Origin: an uncultured Lachnospiraceae bacterium
GTDB lineage: Bacteria; Bacillota; Clostridia; Lachnospirales; Lachnospiraceae
DNA length: 64,000 bases
Direction: 5' to 3'
Assembly (NCBI GenBank): GCA_946557105.1
Contig: CAMNSZ010000008.1
Location: 52,083-116,082, forward strand
The notes below the pieces were generated by a model. That model searched no databases and was not told where the DNA came from. It saw only the letters and a program-made list of their open reading frames with translations. Positions 1 through 10,753 of this stretch are shown here, piece after piece (positions within the stretch are counted from its first letter, which is position 1; each line of letters begins with the position of its first letter). Position numbers and translations under genes: made by a program.

Positions 1-329
1 TGCCGACGCTGCTTAAGCTGCTTCCGGTGGAGATGGAAGGAGAGCAGCCGTCCGATTCCGCAAGTCAGGATGCGATTATGAACTTTGAGCCGGAGGATAT
101 TGAGGCTTTGGATATGATTGTGCCCAAGTATATGGCAAGTCTTATATACGGAGCCATGGTGGAGGCGGTAGCCAGTGAAAACGGCGCCCGCATGCAGGCA
201 ATGGATAATGCTACCAGCAATGCGGAGGAAATGATTAGCGATTTGGCGCTAAAATATAACAGGGCAAGGCAGGGCTCTATCACACAGGAATTGACAGAGA
301 TTATCGCAGGTGCGGAGGCACTGGGATAG
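1..329 (+). CDS. atpG: ATP synthase F1 gamma subunit, C-terminal fragment
   Basis: The gene enters from the left edge; the reading frame starts at base 3 (PTLLKLLPVEMEG). The gamma subunit is the rotating central stalk of F1-ATPase. The visible end carries the family's conserved C-terminal helix: a YGAMVEAVASENGARMQAMDNAT stretch (broken here only by naming it, residues around bases 150-220) followed by a NRARQGSITQELTEI-type ending, the usual last motif of AtpG. atpD follows after 39 bases and atpC after that, the standard operon order gamma-beta-epsilon. The missing N-terminus is outside the window, so this is an edge truncation, not a broken gene. Confidence 0.95.
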   Translation, partial: PTLLKLLPVEMEGEQPSDSASQDAIMNFEPEDIEALDMIVPKYMASLIYGAMVEAVASENGARMQAMDNATSNAEEMISDLALKYNRARQGSITQELTEIIAGAEALG

Positions 330-1760
<1,431 letters not shown>

Positions 1761-1770
1761 GAGGAAAGCT

Positions 1771-2175
1771 ATGGCAGATAACAAAGGCTTCCAGTTGCAT
1801 ATTATCACGCCCGACAGAGTATTTTATGAGGGCGAGGTGGATATGGTAGAATTCAACACCACGGAAGGGCAGATTGGTATTCTGCCCGGTCATATTCCCC
1901 TAACTGTTATCGTGAAACCGGGAATTTTGAATATCAGTGAGCCTGAAGGAGAGAAGGAGGCGGCGCTTCACGCCGGCTTTGCGGAAATTTTGCCGGATAA
2001 GGTTACTATTTTGGCGGAGATTATCGAGTGGCCAAGCGAGATTGATGAAGAGAGGGCCGAGGCGGCGCTCCATCGTGCACAGGAGCGTTTGCGCCATAAG
2101 AGTAAGGAGACTGATGTGGCGAGAGCGGAAACTGCTTTGCAGAGAGCTATTGCCAGAATTCAAGTGTTAAAATAA
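1771..2175 (+). CDS. atpC: ATP synthase F1 epsilon subunit
   Basis: The 134-residue epsilon subunit couples gamma to the c-ring and can inhibit ATP hydrolysis. The N-terminal beta-barrel is recognisable (LHIITPDRVFYEGEVDMV, then TEGQIGILPGHIPLT), followed by the C-terminal helical hairpin rich in Ala, Glu and Arg from about residue 90. A GGAGG ribosome site precedes the ATG. It is the last gene of the operon, followed by a hairpin. Confidence 0.97.
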   Translation: MADNKGFQLHIITPDRVFYEGEVDMVEFNTTEGQIGILPGHIPLTVIVKPGILNISEPEGEKEAALHAGFAEILPDKVTILAEIIEWPSEIDEERAEAALHRAQERLRHKSKETDVARAETALQRAIARIQVLK

Positions 2176-2193
2176 AATTTTACCGGTATCATA

Positions 2194-2233
2194 TTACAGC
2201 CCCGCCATGCAAAATTAGCCGGCGGAGCTGTAA
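2194..2233 (+). terminator. Hairpin after the ATP synthase operon
   Basis: Two 13-base arms (2194-2206 and 2221-2233) pair with a single mismatch around a 14-base loop. There is no clean U-run after it, so it is a likely but not textbook terminator; it may instead stabilise the 3' end of the atp mRNA. Confidence 0.55.
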
Positions 2234-2287
2234 CAAATTGTACGCAGTGCGCATATGTTATTAAAAAATAACTATGAGGCACTGCGT

Positions 2288-2722
2288 ATGGATTTTAATC
2301 CCAAAATGCTGCATACGTTTCCCAGTAATATTCCCTTGCCCTATTATATGACATATCCCGGATGCTTAGGAGAAAAACAGGAGCAGGAAAATTTAAGGGA
2401 TTTGGAGTATTTACAGCAGACTTATCCCTCGAAGGTGCAGAAATATCAGCGTAGGCTGGCTGAAATATTGGACAAATTGGACTATGAGGGAAGTATGATT
2501 TATGATGAATATCCGGACAGATATTGCCTGCAGAAGCTGGCAAAGACAGTGACCCAGATGATTCGTAACGAAGAAGAGGAAATGTGTGAGGAAGATATTC
2601 CGCCGCAGGTGTGGAATAATTTGGAAAATATGATTTATGTGCTGACCTGTAATGAGATTTATAAACGCAGGCACGGTGGAAAAAGGGCAAGTGTGACACG
2701 CTTTTATCCCTGCGGACAATGA
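2288..2722 (+). CDS. Hypothetical protein, about 144 residues
   Basis: I do not recognise the family. The reading frame opens at ATG 2255, but that codon has no ribosome site, whereas ATG 2288 has GAGG eight bases upstream, so I place the start there. The protein is soluble-looking and rich in Tyr, Glu and Leu, with an N-terminal segment FNPKMLHTFPSNIPLPYYMT, a charged central helix (about residues 40-75) and a C-terminal CNEIYKRRHGGKR. No membrane segment or signal peptide is visible. It stands alone between the atp operon hairpin and the next gene. Confidence 0.7.
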   Translation: MDFNPKMLHTFPSNIPLPYYMTYPGCLGEKQEQENLRDLEYLQQTYPSKVQKYQRRLAEILDKLDYEGSMIYDEYPDRYCLQKLAKTVTQMIRNEEEEMCEEDIPPQVWNNLENMIYVLTCNEIYKRRHGGKRASVTRFYPCGQ

Positions 2723-2810
2723 CCCATAAGGGCATATTCGGCGCTTGCGGCGTTTTAGATTTTGTTCCGGCGGTTTAAGGCGGGGTTAGCGATTGATAGG
2801 ATGTACAGAA

Positions 2811-3980
2811 ATGGATGAATTAAAATTATTATTAGACAGTATGTTAAATGACCAACTGACGCAGATTATATTAAGCAATTCCCGAAATTCAGGGCATGCT
2901 TCAAAGATAAAAATAAGACCGGTGCTCATAAAGGGAAAACTGTATTTTCAGGAAACTCTTTATCGGGGAGCTCAGGTTTTTCATGAAAATTTTAAGGCAG
3001 AAGAAGAGAAAGTTAGAATTATGAATTATTTGCAAGAGCTTTTTAGACAGGGAGAGCTTAAAGCACTGACTAGAGAGGCGGTTGTCTTGGTAAGCAAAAA
3101 AGGGAAGATAACAGTGAAAAGCCGGATAAAAACAGCTGCGAAGGTGGAAAGGACAGATGATTCAAAAAGTTCTGCCCTTTCACATAATCGCAGTAAACAA
3201 TATATTTTAAAAGATGGGCAGCCGGTAGATTTTCTTGTGGAGCTGGGCGTACAGACGCCTGAGGGGAAAGTGACAAAGGCAAAATATGATAAATTTAGAC
3301 AGATTAATCGTTTTTTGGAGTTTATAGAGGATGTGCTAGACGAGCTCCCCTTGAATCGTCTTGTTCGTATAATTGATTTCGGATGCGGAAAATCCTATTT
3401 GACCTTTGCCATGTATTATTATTTGCACCAGATGAAAAATAGAGACATTGAAATCACAGGGTTGGATTTGAAGGCAGACGTGATTGAAAGGTGTAATCAG
3501 CTTGCGCATAAGCTGGGCTATGCTAAGCTTTGTTTTGAAAAAGGAGACATCAGTACCTATGAGGGCGCCCGCAATGTGGACATGGTGGTTTCTCTTCATG
3601 CCTGTGATACAGCCACGGATTATGCATTAGAAAAGGCGGTAAAGTGGGGGGCAAGGGTAATTATGGCGGTTCCATGCTGTCAGCATGAAATAAACAGGCA
3701 GATAAGCAATGACATATTGCAACCGATTTTAAGGTATGGGGTGATAAAGGAGCGCTTGTCGGCATTGGTCACAGACGCACTGCGTGCCAATCTTTTGGAA
3801 GGACAAGGATATGAAACACAGATTATCGAGTTCATTGATATGGAACATACGCCTAAGAATCTGTTAATCAGGGCTGTAAAGGGAAAAGGAATGAAGCCTA
3901 AAAACCGAAAGAACGATATTTTGGAGGTGACAAGCTTTTTACAGGTTCAGCCAACGTTAGAAAGGCTCTTTAAGGAATAA
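2811..3980 (+). CDS. SAM-dependent methyltransferase, METTL25/RRNAD1-like
   Basis: A 389-residue Rossmann-fold methyltransferase. The SAM-binding glycine motif is IIDFGCGKSYLTFAMYYYL, followed by the acidic ITGLDLKADV strand and VVSLHACDTATDYALEKAV, which with MAVPCCQHEIN is typical of the Methyltransf_32 family (METTL25/RRNAD1). The long N-terminal part (first 170 residues) probably recognises the substrate, which I cannot name. TTG 2793 opens the frame, but ATG 2811 has AGGA about 10 bases upstream and is preferred. The next gene follows after 8 bases, so the two may be cotranscribed. Confidence 0.8.
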   Translation: MDELKLLLDSMLNDQLTQIILSNSRNSGHASKIKIRPVLIKGKLYFQETLYRGAQVFHENFKAEEEKVRIMNYLQELFRQGELKALTREAVVLVSKKGKITVKSRIKTAAKVERTDDSKSSALSHNRSKQYILKDGQPVDFLVELGVQTPEGKVTKAKYDKFRQINRFLEFIEDVLDELPLNRLVRIIDFGCGKSYLTFAMYYYLHQMKNRDIEITGLDLKADVIERCNQLAHKLGYAKLCFEKGDISTYEGARNVDMVVSLHACDTATDYALEKAVKWGARVIMAVPCCQHEINRQISNDILQPILRYGVIKERLSALVTDALRANLLEGQGYETQIIEFIDMEHTPKNLLIRAVKGKGMKPKNRKNDILEVTSFLQVQPTLERLFKE

Positions 3981-3988
3981 AAGCATAT

Positions 3989-6517
3989 ATGAAAAAAACA
4001 ATTATTAAAGGAACGGCGTTTGCTGTGATATTTTTAGCCTCCCTTTTTATAATAGGAAGGCTGATGAACAAGGGGCATAATAATCTTACCATGGAAATGC
4101 AGGCGGCAAGCCTGCCTGTGATTACCATGGAAAAAGCAGGAATAGCTTATAATGAGCTGCATGGTTATGTAGAGGCTATGGACACTGCATTTCAGAGGGA
4201 TACCATGACTGTTTTGGGAGAAAACAGGGATGCAGGCTTTACAGTGGAGACCTTTGGAAGAGATGTGACGGGAATCTCTGTGGAGGTCAGAAGCACCGAC
4301 GGTTCCAGATTAATAGAGAATTCGCAGATTACGGATTATCAGTCGATAAGAAATCAAATAACAGGGCGTATAGCGCTCAAAGACTTAATTAACAAGGATG
4401 AAGAATATGCTCTTGTCATTATTTTAGAGCTGGATGGGGAGGAGCAGATTCGCTATTATACCAGAGCGATTTGGAGCGATACGCTTCATGCGGCGGAGAA
4501 GCTTGCCTTTGTGAAGGACTTTCATGAGAAATTATATGATAAGGAAGCGGCAAAGGAGCTGACAAAATATTTGGAAACCAATTCTTCTCTGGAGGATAAC
4601 CGTTCTTTTCATAAAGTAAATATTCATAGCAGCTTCAGACAGATTACATGGGGAGAGCTGCCTATAAGAGAGGTTATGGAGCCGGTAATACAGCTGAAGG
4701 AGATTGCAAATCAGACGGCCTCTATAGTGGTCGATTATATGGTGGCTACGGATAGTGGACGAAAGACTGTATATTACCGAGTGAAAGAATATTATCGCAT
4801 AAGATACACTACAGACAGAATTTATCTGTTGGACTATGAACGTACTATGACTCAGATGGCAGATGTGGAGCATATGTACGCCAATAACAAGATTTTGTTA
4901 GGTATAACGGACACAAATATTCCTATGCTGGAAAGCGAGGACGGAAATGTTGTGGTATTTGAGGTAGAGAATTGTCTGTGCAGCTATAATGTGACGACCA
5001 ATAAGCTAACGGTAGTTTTTTGCTTCTATGATAAAGAAAATATGGATACGCGAACCTTATACGGTCAGCATGCCATTAAAATATTAAACGTAGATGAGGG
5101 CGGTAATATAAGGTTTGCGGTATATGGTTATATGAACAGGGGCAGGCATGAAGGAGAGGTGGGAATCCAGTTGTACTCCTATGACCATACGCTGAACACT
5201 ATAGAGGAATCTGTTTACATTCCTTATAATAAATCCTTTGCCGTTCTTGCGCCGCAGATGGAGCAGCTTTTATACCTGAATCGAGAGCAGAAGCTTTATC
5301 TTTCATTGGAAGGTATAATTTATGGTATTGACCTGATAGAAAAAACCTATGAGAAATTAGTTGAGATTATACAGGACGATAGTATTCAGGTGTCCGACAA
5401 TCATAAGATTATGATGTGGCAGGAGGACAGTGATATGTATCACTGTACCAAGCTGAATGTACTTGATTTAAACAATGATACACAGACGGTGATTGAGGTA
5501 AATATGGACGAGGCCATACGTCCTTTGGGATTTATGGGAGAGGATATCATTTATGGAGTTGCAAGACAAGAGGAAATTCTGGAGGAAAATACAGGCCATG
5601 TCTTTTTCCCTATGTATAAGGTGTGCATTGCCAATTCCGACGGGGAGCTGCTAAAGGAGTACAGCCAAAGTAATTATTATGTGACGGGCTGTACGGTTAT
5701 TGACAATCAGATTACTTTGGAAAGACTGATAAAATCAGAAGGCGGCGGCTATAGTGACGCGCCCACGGATCATATAATGAACAATGTGCAGGCAGAGGTG
5801 GGTAAAAATACAATTGTGGCGGCAGATATTGATATTTATAAGAGATATGTGCAGATTCAAACAAGAAGCGCCATTGACAGCAAGTCAATTAAAATATTGA
5901 CGCCGAAGGAAGTAGTGTTTGAAGGGGGAAGAGAGCTTTTACTGGAAAACGAGAATGAAACGATTAAATATTATGTCTATGGACCGTATGGTGTTATGGG
6001 GGTATATAGTGCGCCGGCAAGGGCGGTAAATCTGGCGTATGAGAAATCCGGAGTGGTGGTGGATTCGGAAGGAAATTGTATCTGGATTAAGGGAAACCGG
6101 GTTACAAGGAATCAGATAATGGCTATTAAAGAACCCGAGATTTCCGATGAAGGGGGAAGCCTTGCCGTCTGTCTGGACACAATATTAAAATTTGAGGGCT
6201 TAATGAGTAATGCAGATTATCTTTTGCGTCAGGGGCAGACCGTCATTGAAATATTAGAGGATAACCTGAATGACGTACAGGTTTTAGATTTGACAGGCTG
6301 TACGCTGGATGCGGTTCTTCATTATGTTAATCAGGACATTCCTGTTCTGGCGATGCAAAAAAACGGAGAGGCGGTGTTGATTACAGGATTTAATGAATTT
6401 AATGTAGTGATTATGGAGCCTTCTACCGGAGCCTTATATAAAAAGGGTATGAAGGATGCCACAGAATGGTTTTATGAAAACGGAAATTGTTTTATAACCT
6501 ATGTTAGAAAAGATTAA
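3989..6517 (+). CDS. Large exported protein with a degenerate C39-like domain
   Basis: 842 residues with one N-terminal membrane anchor (residues about 8-24, FAVIFLASLFIIGRL) and a long extracytoplasmic body of beta-rich segments that reads like a propeller or repeated sheet (for example LLYLNREQKLYLSLEGIIYGIDL). The last 120 residues resemble a papain-like C39 domain. Aligned by eye with the neighbouring C39 protein, the catalytic Cys position is Ser724 (GGSLAVCL against SGCGPVCL) and the catalytic His position is Glu794 (GEAVLITGF against GHFIVIRGY). This suggests an inactive, binding-type domain. Function unknown; linkage to the downstream peptidase gene is by proximity only. Confidence 0.7.
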   Translation: MKKTIIKGTAFAVIFLASLFIIGRLMNKGHNNLTMEMQAASLPVITMEKAGIAYNELHGYVEAMDTAFQRDTMTVLGENRDAGFTVETFGRDVTGISVEVRSTDGSRLIENSQITDYQSIRNQITGRIALKDLINKDEEYALVIILELDGEEQIRYYTRAIWSDTLHAAEKLAFVKDFHEKLYDKEAAKELTKYLETNSSLEDNRSFHKVNIHSSFRQITWGELPIREVMEPVIQLKEIANQTASIVVDYMVATDSGRKTVYYRVKEYYRIRYTTDRIYLLDYERTMTQMADVEHMYANNKILLGITDTNIPMLESEDGNVVVFEVENCLCSYNVTTNKLTVVFCFYDKENMDTRTLYGQHAIKILNVDEGGNIRFAVYGYMNRGRHEGEVGIQLYSYDHTLNTIEESVYIPYNKSFAVLAPQMEQLLYLNREQKLYLSLEGIIYGIDLIEKTYEKLVEIIQDDSIQVSDNHKIMMWQEDSDMYHCTKLNVLDLNNDTQTVIEVNMDEAIRPLGFMGEDIIYGVARQEEILEENTGHVFFPMYKVCIANSDGELLKEYSQSNYYVTGCTVIDNQITLERLIKSEGGGYSDAPTDHIMNNVQAEVGKNTIVAADIDIYKRYVQIQTRSAIDSKSIKILTPKEVVFEGGRELLLENENETIKYYVYGPYGVMGVYSAPARAVNLAYEKSGVVVDSEGNCIWIKGNRVTRNQIMAIKEPEISDEGGSLAVCLDTILKFEGLMSNADYLLRQGQTVIEILEDNLNDVQVLDLTGCTLDAVLHYVNQDIPVLAMQKNGEAVLITGFNEFNVVIMEPSTGALYKKGMKDATEWFYENGNCFITYVRKD

Positions 6518-6661
6518 AGCAATATGTAAGAATTCTGTCAGAAATATATAAGTGATTTTTTAAGAAAATCATTTAAGATTTCCCTATAATGTAAACAGAG
6601 TGAGTTGATGATTAAAAGACGCAAATTCACTGATGTATATAAAGAGGAGAGGGAAATCTGC

Positions 6662-7561
6662 ATGGAACAAAGTATGAGATATACAGGTCGAAGAATAAAA
6701 AGAAGGAGAAGGCGGGTTCGGGCCGTAAAAAGAACTATCATCCTGTTTGGCATGTTAGCGGCGCTTATATTAATCTTTTACGAGATGGCTAAGAGTTCGC
6801 ATGTAATAGGACGTGAGTCTGATGATATGCCTGTAAAAAGTTACTGGATGGAAGCACAGGCGCCGGTGAGGCATGAGCTTGCGGAAATTTATGAGAAGTT
6901 GGACGAGCTGGCGGCAACGGATAAAACTGCGGCCAAAATAAATGAGGAAAGGGCGCAATTTCCGGAAAAGCTTTTGGCGGCATATGTAAACAACACAGAG
7001 ATGGCAGAGTTTATGCTGGGGTATACTACGGCGGATTTTGAGAGTATAGGGGAATTGTCCGACATGGAAAAGCAGGAGAGATATCCGTTGCTTTTGCAGT
7101 GGGACAAGCGTTGGGGTTATGCGCCGTATGGGGAGAGCATTATTGCGTTGTCGGGTTGTGGGCCAGTATGCCTTTCAATGGTAGTAGTTACACTGACCGG
7201 TAATGCAGAGTGGACGCCTGCGCGAGTGGCGCAGTTCAGTGAGGAAGAAGGCTACTATGTGACGGGAGTGGGCACTGCGTGGTCATTGATGAAGGAGGGG
7301 GCACAGCAGCTGGGGGTAACTGCAAGGGAGCTTTCGCTGTCAGAGTCTGCAATGCAGGAGGTGCTAGATGAAGGAGGGGCTATAATATGTACCTTGCGAC
7401 CGGGAGACTTTACTACGGAAGGACACTTTATTGTTATTCGCGGATATGATGAGACCGGTTTTTTGGTAAATGACCCAAACTGCATTGCCCGAAGCAGTAT
7501 GACATGGAGTTTTGATAAGCTATATGGGCAGATTAAGAATCTGTGGGCATATACTATCTGA
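6662..7561 (+). CDS. Membrane-anchored C39-like cysteine peptidase
   Basis: 299 residues. The N-terminus has a very basic stretch (RRIKRRRRRVRAVKR) followed by one membrane helix, so the catalytic domain should face outside. The C-terminal half is a Peptidase_C39_2 domain: Cys166 in SGCGPVCL, His255 in GHFIVIRGY and an Asp/Asn region in LVNDPNC, with a WDKRWGYAPYG entry motif. Start ATG 6662 is preferred over the upstream frame opening at 6605 because AAAGAGGAGAGGG ends 8 bases before it. Likely role: cleavage of a surface or secreted peptide; the substrate is unknown. The upstream protein carries an apparently inactive relative of the same domain. Confidence 0.8.
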   Translation: MEQSMRYTGRRIKRRRRRVRAVKRTIILFGMLAALILIFYEMAKSSHVIGRESDDMPVKSYWMEAQAPVRHELAEIYEKLDELAATDKTAAKINEERAQFPEKLLAAYVNNTEMAEFMLGYTTADFESIGELSDMEKQERYPLLLQWDKRWGYAPYGESIIALSGCGPVCLSMVVVTLTGNAEWTPARVAQFSEEEGYYVTGVGTAWSLMKEGAQQLGVTARELSLSESAMQEVLDEGGAIICTLRPGDFTTEGHFIVIRGYDETGFLVNDPNCIARSSMTWSFDKLYGQIKNLWAYTI

Positions 7562-7702
7562 TAAATCAAGAGGGGCTCTTTGGGAGCGCCGGAACTATCC
7601 CAATTGTAAAGAATCGAGTATAATGCCAAATAACGTGCAAGGCGCAGTTGATTTTAAAGCAAATTTGATGCTTTCATGGATTGAGCCATAAATAGTCTTA
7701 TG

Positions 7703-8272
7703 CTATAGTTTTCCTATAATGCCGGCCTTCAGCAGCCGCGTGTGAATCTGATAACCCAATAGCATGGCAAGTATAATTTTTATTAAGTCTCCCGGTATGT
7801 AAGGGAGGACGCCCATGGAAAGAGCCGCCGGGAAATCCAAGGATAGCTGATATGCCAGCCAAAAGGTACCGAACAGGTAGCACACGGCGGTGCCGATAAG
7901 CATGCCGAAAAAGGATACCAGTTTGTTGGAAAGGCCGCGCCTGCATGAAAATTTATCAATAAAAAGACCGCAGATTAGCGCCATAAAAATATAACCTATT
8001 ATATAGCCGCCCGTAGGACCGAATAGCTTACCTGCGCCTCCGCTAAAGCCGGAAAAGACAGGGAGCCCTACCAGCCCCAGAAGAATATAGATTATGACGC
8101 TTGCGGTTCCGAGCTTCATACCCAGAACGGAGATTGCAAAATAGATTGCCAATGTGCAGAGAGAGATTGGTACAGGGGTCAGCGGAAGATACAAGGACCA
8201 GGGTCCCAGAAGGCAGATAACGGCTGCCATAAGCCCTATGAGCGCCATTTGTTTTGTAGCTATTTTTTGCAT
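7703..8272 (-). CDS. bioY: Biotin ECF transporter substrate-binding component
   Basis: 189-residue, highly hydrophobic protein with about six membrane helices. The segments SLYLPLTPVPISLCTLAIYF, LGMKLGTASVIIYILLGLVGLPVF and GPTGGYIIGYIF are BioY signatures. It binds biotin (S-component) and works with a shared ECF energising module that is not encoded here. GGAGG stands before the start codon. A consensus promoter overlapped by a BirA-like operator lies upstream, so repression by biotin-loaded BirA is expected. Confidence 0.95.
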   Translation of the reverse strand: MQKIATKQMALIGLMAAVICLLGPWSLYLPLTPVPISLCTLAIYFAISVLGMKLGTASVIIYILLGLVGLPVFSGFSGGAGKLFGPTGGYIIGYIFMALICGLFIDKFSCRRGLSNKLVSFFGMLIGTAVCYLFGTFWLAYQLSLDFPAALSMGVLPYIPGDLIKIILAMLLGYQIHTRLLKAGIIGKL

Positions 8273-8348
8273 AAGAATCCTCCATAATGCCGACAGCCTG
8301 TATATACGGACGTCAGCACAAATTGTGTGTTATAGGTTCCATGATAAA

Positions 8349-8413
8349 ATGTTAACCTATATTAAAAAACTATTGACAAATAGGAGTATACAGTATTAAA
8401 AGAGAAATGTCAA
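8349..8413 (-). promoter_or_regulatory. bioY promoter with BirA-type operator
   Basis: On the minus strand, TTGACA (8408-8413) and TATACT (8385-8390) are separated by exactly 17 bases. Just downstream, over the expected transcription start, are TTGTCAATA (8371-8379) and GGTTAACAT (8349-8357) separated by 13 bases; these resemble the BirA half-sites TTGTTAACC and GGTTAACAA. A second, perfect 8-base inverted repeat TATAGGTT/AACCTATA (8331-8338 and 8354-8361) overlaps the right half-site. BirA control is inferred from half-site similarity and the target gene. Confidence 0.8.
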
Positions 8414-8452
8414 CACATATAAATAAAAGGTTTACAATAGGCAAAAATAAAA

Positions 8453-8519
8453 CTCCGCCATTTTGCTGTATTTCTTATACCGAAAAAGCTTTTATAAGAA
8501 ATATAGTAAAATGGCGGAG
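8453..8519 (-). terminator. Long hairpin terminator of prs
   Basis: Arms of 27 bases (8453-8479 and 8493-8519) pair along their whole length with two G-U type differences around a 13-base loop. Read on the minus strand, the stem is followed by GTTTTATTTTT, so it ends the dnaD-dnaI-prs transcript. Confidence 0.85.
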
Positions 8520-8539
8520 AACCCTTGCCGGTCCGTGAA

Positions 8540-9724
8540 TTATAAAGTGCCGGCTTTATATTTTGCTACAATTTGTTGAATTCTTTCGTTAGGATTCAAT
8601 AGATCACTAATGGAGGAATCATGATTTAATGTGTCAATGATATAGGCGATATATTTGCTCATATCACAATTAACATACCATTCCCGTCTCAGCAGGTCGG
8701 GTGTCTGATAAATTAAGTTGGTAGTCAGCACCCTGTCAATCATGCCGTTTTCATAAGCCTTGTCAAACTTGTCCAAACCACCGGTAAACAGACCAAAGGT
8801 TGAAAAGACGAAAATTTTATTTGCCTTGCGCTCCTTTAGGGCGGCGGCTACCTCTAAAACACTTTCACCCGAAGAAATCATATCATCAATAATAATCATG
8901 TCCTTTCCCTGTACGCTGGTTCCAAGAAATTCATGCGCTACAATAGGATTGCGACCGTCCACGACCTTGGTATAGTCGCGTCTCTTGTAAAACATGCCCA
9001 TATCAAGACCTAATACATTGGCAATATAAATAGCACGTTTCATACCGCCCTCATCGGGACTGATTACCATCATATGGTCTGAGTCAAATTGCAAATTCTG
9101 CTCTGAACGGAGAAGCCCTTTGATAAATTGGTAAGCGGGCTGAACGGTCTCAAAGCCGTTTAAGGGGATGGCATTCTGTACTCTGGGGTCGTGCGCATCA
9201 AAGGTTATAATGTTATCAACTCCCATATGAACCAATTCCTGTAGGGCAAGAGCGCAATCCAAAGATTCTCTGGAGGTTCTCTTATGCTGACGGCTCTCAT
9301 AGAGGTAAGGCATGATGACGGTAATTCTTCTGGCTTTGCCCCCCACTGCAGCAATAATACGCTTTAAATCCTGATAATGGTCGTCGGGAGACATGCGATT
9401 CTCATGGCCGCATAGTGAATAAGTCATAGAATAGTTACATACGTCCACCAATAAATAAAGGTCTGTACCCCGGACGGATTCTAAAATCATACCCTTGGCT
9501 TCACCGGAGCCGAAGCGCGGCACCTTAGCTTCTAAGAGGTAAGAATTTCGCTGATAACCTGCAAAGGCAAGAGAATCCTTGTGTTCGCTTTCCCGCTCGG
9601 CTCGCCATCTGACAAGGTATTTATCTACTTTTTCTCCTAAGGGTCTGCAGCCCTCCAATGAAATAATTCCTAAAGAGCCCACGGGTATGGTTTCTAAGTT
9701 TCGCTTTTCTTCGCGATTGCCCAT
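8540..9724 (-). CDS. prs: Ribose-phosphate pyrophosphokinase
   Basis: Makes PRPP from ribose 5-phosphate and ATP for nucleotide, His, Trp and NAD synthesis. 394 residues, longer than the classical form of about 315, matching the clostridial long type. Visible motifs are the metal/ATP region DVCNYSMTYSLCGHENRMSPDDHY, MPYLYESRQHKR, the TFDAHDPRVQ His motif and the PRPP loop IIIDDMISSGES. The N-terminal extension (first 60 residues) is specific to this subtype. It lies 18 bases after dnaI and ends at the long hairpin. Confidence 0.92.
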   Translation of the reverse strand: MGNREEKRNLETIPVGSLGIISLEGCRPLGEKVDKYLVRWRAERESEHKDSLAFAGYQRNSYLLEAKVPRFGSGEAKGMILESVRGTDLYLLVDVCNYSMTYSLCGHENRMSPDDHYQDLKRIIAAVGGKARRITVIMPYLYESRQHKRTSRESLDCALALQELVHMGVDNIITFDAHDPRVQNAIPLNGFETVQPAYQFIKGLLRSEQNLQFDSDHMMVISPDEGGMKRAIYIANVLGLDMGMFYKRRDYTKVVDGRNPIVAHEFLGTSVQGKDMIIIDDMISSGESVLEVAAALKERKANKIFVFSTFGLFTGGLDKFDKAYENGMIDRVLTTNLIYQTPDLLRREWYVNCDMSKYIAYIIDTLNHDSSISDLLNPNERIQQIVAKYKAGTL

Positions 9725-9742
9725 GAAAAATATCCTCCGTTT

Positions 9743-10735
9743 CTATATGTTCAATGAATTTGCAGTACGCTTTTTATGCATGCGTATATCGGGGCCGGTT
9801 AGCTTACACAGTGTGTAATTGCTGGTAATCCGAGAAAAAATTCTGTCGGAATAACGGTCGCGCAGTTCCTCCAGACTCAAATTGGTGGAAATAATACATG
9901 CTCTTCTGCGAAGGTGCCGTTCATTCAGACATGCAAATAACTGAGAGGTCACAAAGGAATTCGTTACCTCGGTACCCAAATCATCAATAATTATCAAATC
10001 ACAATTGTAAAGGTCTTTATAAAAATTGTAAAGGGTTTCTTTTGATTTTGTGTCAAAGGAATATCGGGCAAGAGCTTCAAACAGCCCCGAGGAGCTGAAA
10101 TAGATAACGGAATGACCTTGCTTTAAAAGCTCTTGCGCAATACATCCCGATAAAAAGCTTTTACCCGTGCCTACCGTACCGTAAAAGAAGAGATTGTTGT
10201 AATCGTTTCCAAAATTTTCCGCAAATTTCTGAGATATCCTGACGGCATTTTGAAAACGTGTCAAATCTTCACCATGATAGTATTCATAAGAAAGAGTAGA
10301 AAAGTTCTCCTTGGAAACCATTTCCTGCAGGTTGGATTGTTCATAGAGCAGGGCAAGCTCCTGTCTGCGAAAGCAGCGGCATTTTTCCCTATGACCGTCA
10401 GGAGACAATACGTAACCGGTATCCTCACATTCCGGACATGTGTAGATAGGCTCCAGATAATCTTCCGGTAAACCTGCTTCCCGAAGAAGGTCCTTTTTGT
10501 GTATGCTTATCTTCGCAAGGGAAGAGCGGAGCTGGGCGATGGCAGCGTCATTGCCTTCCAATAAGGAGCGCGCCTGCGCAAGGGCAACGCTGCTCACTGA
10601 AGCCTCCAGTTCCTGATAGGAGGGAATCCGGTCGTATACATATTCTCTTCGCTCCTCCAAAAGCTTGCGATTTAAGTCTCTGGTTCTTTCGTAGCCTCTG
10701 ATAATGGATTCGTACTGCAGGTTATTTAATGCCAC
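9743..10735 (-). CDS. dnaI: Helicase loader, DnaI/DnaC-type AAA+ ATPase
   Basis: 330 residues. The N-terminal half is a helical region with a zinc-binding cluster, CPEC at residues 100-103 and CRC at about 119-121, as in DnaI. The C-terminal half is an AAA+ ATPase: Walker A GTVGTGKS at residues 187-193, Walker B LIIIDDLG, sensor-1 IISTNLS and an arginine box (RDRYSDRIFSRI). It loads the replicative helicase onto DNA. It follows dnaD by 18 bases, so the two loaders are made together. Confidence 0.9.
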   Translation of the reverse strand: MALNNLQYESIIRGYERTRDLNRKLLEERREYVYDRIPSYQELEASVSSVALAQARSLLEGNDAAIAQLRSSLAKISIHKKDLLREAGLPEDYLEPIYTCPECEDTGYVLSPDGHREKCRCFRRQELALLYEQSNLQEMVSKENFSTLSYEYYHGEDLTRFQNAVRISQKFAENFGNDYNNLFFYGTVGTGKSFLSGCIAQELLKQGHSVIYFSSSGLFEALARYSFDTKSKETLYNFYKDLYNCDLIIIDDLGTEVTNSFVTSQLFACLNERHLRRRACIISTNLSLEELRDRYSDRIFSRITSNYTLCKLTGPDIRMHKKRTANSLNI

Positions 10736-10753
10736 GTTATTTTCCTTCCTTGG

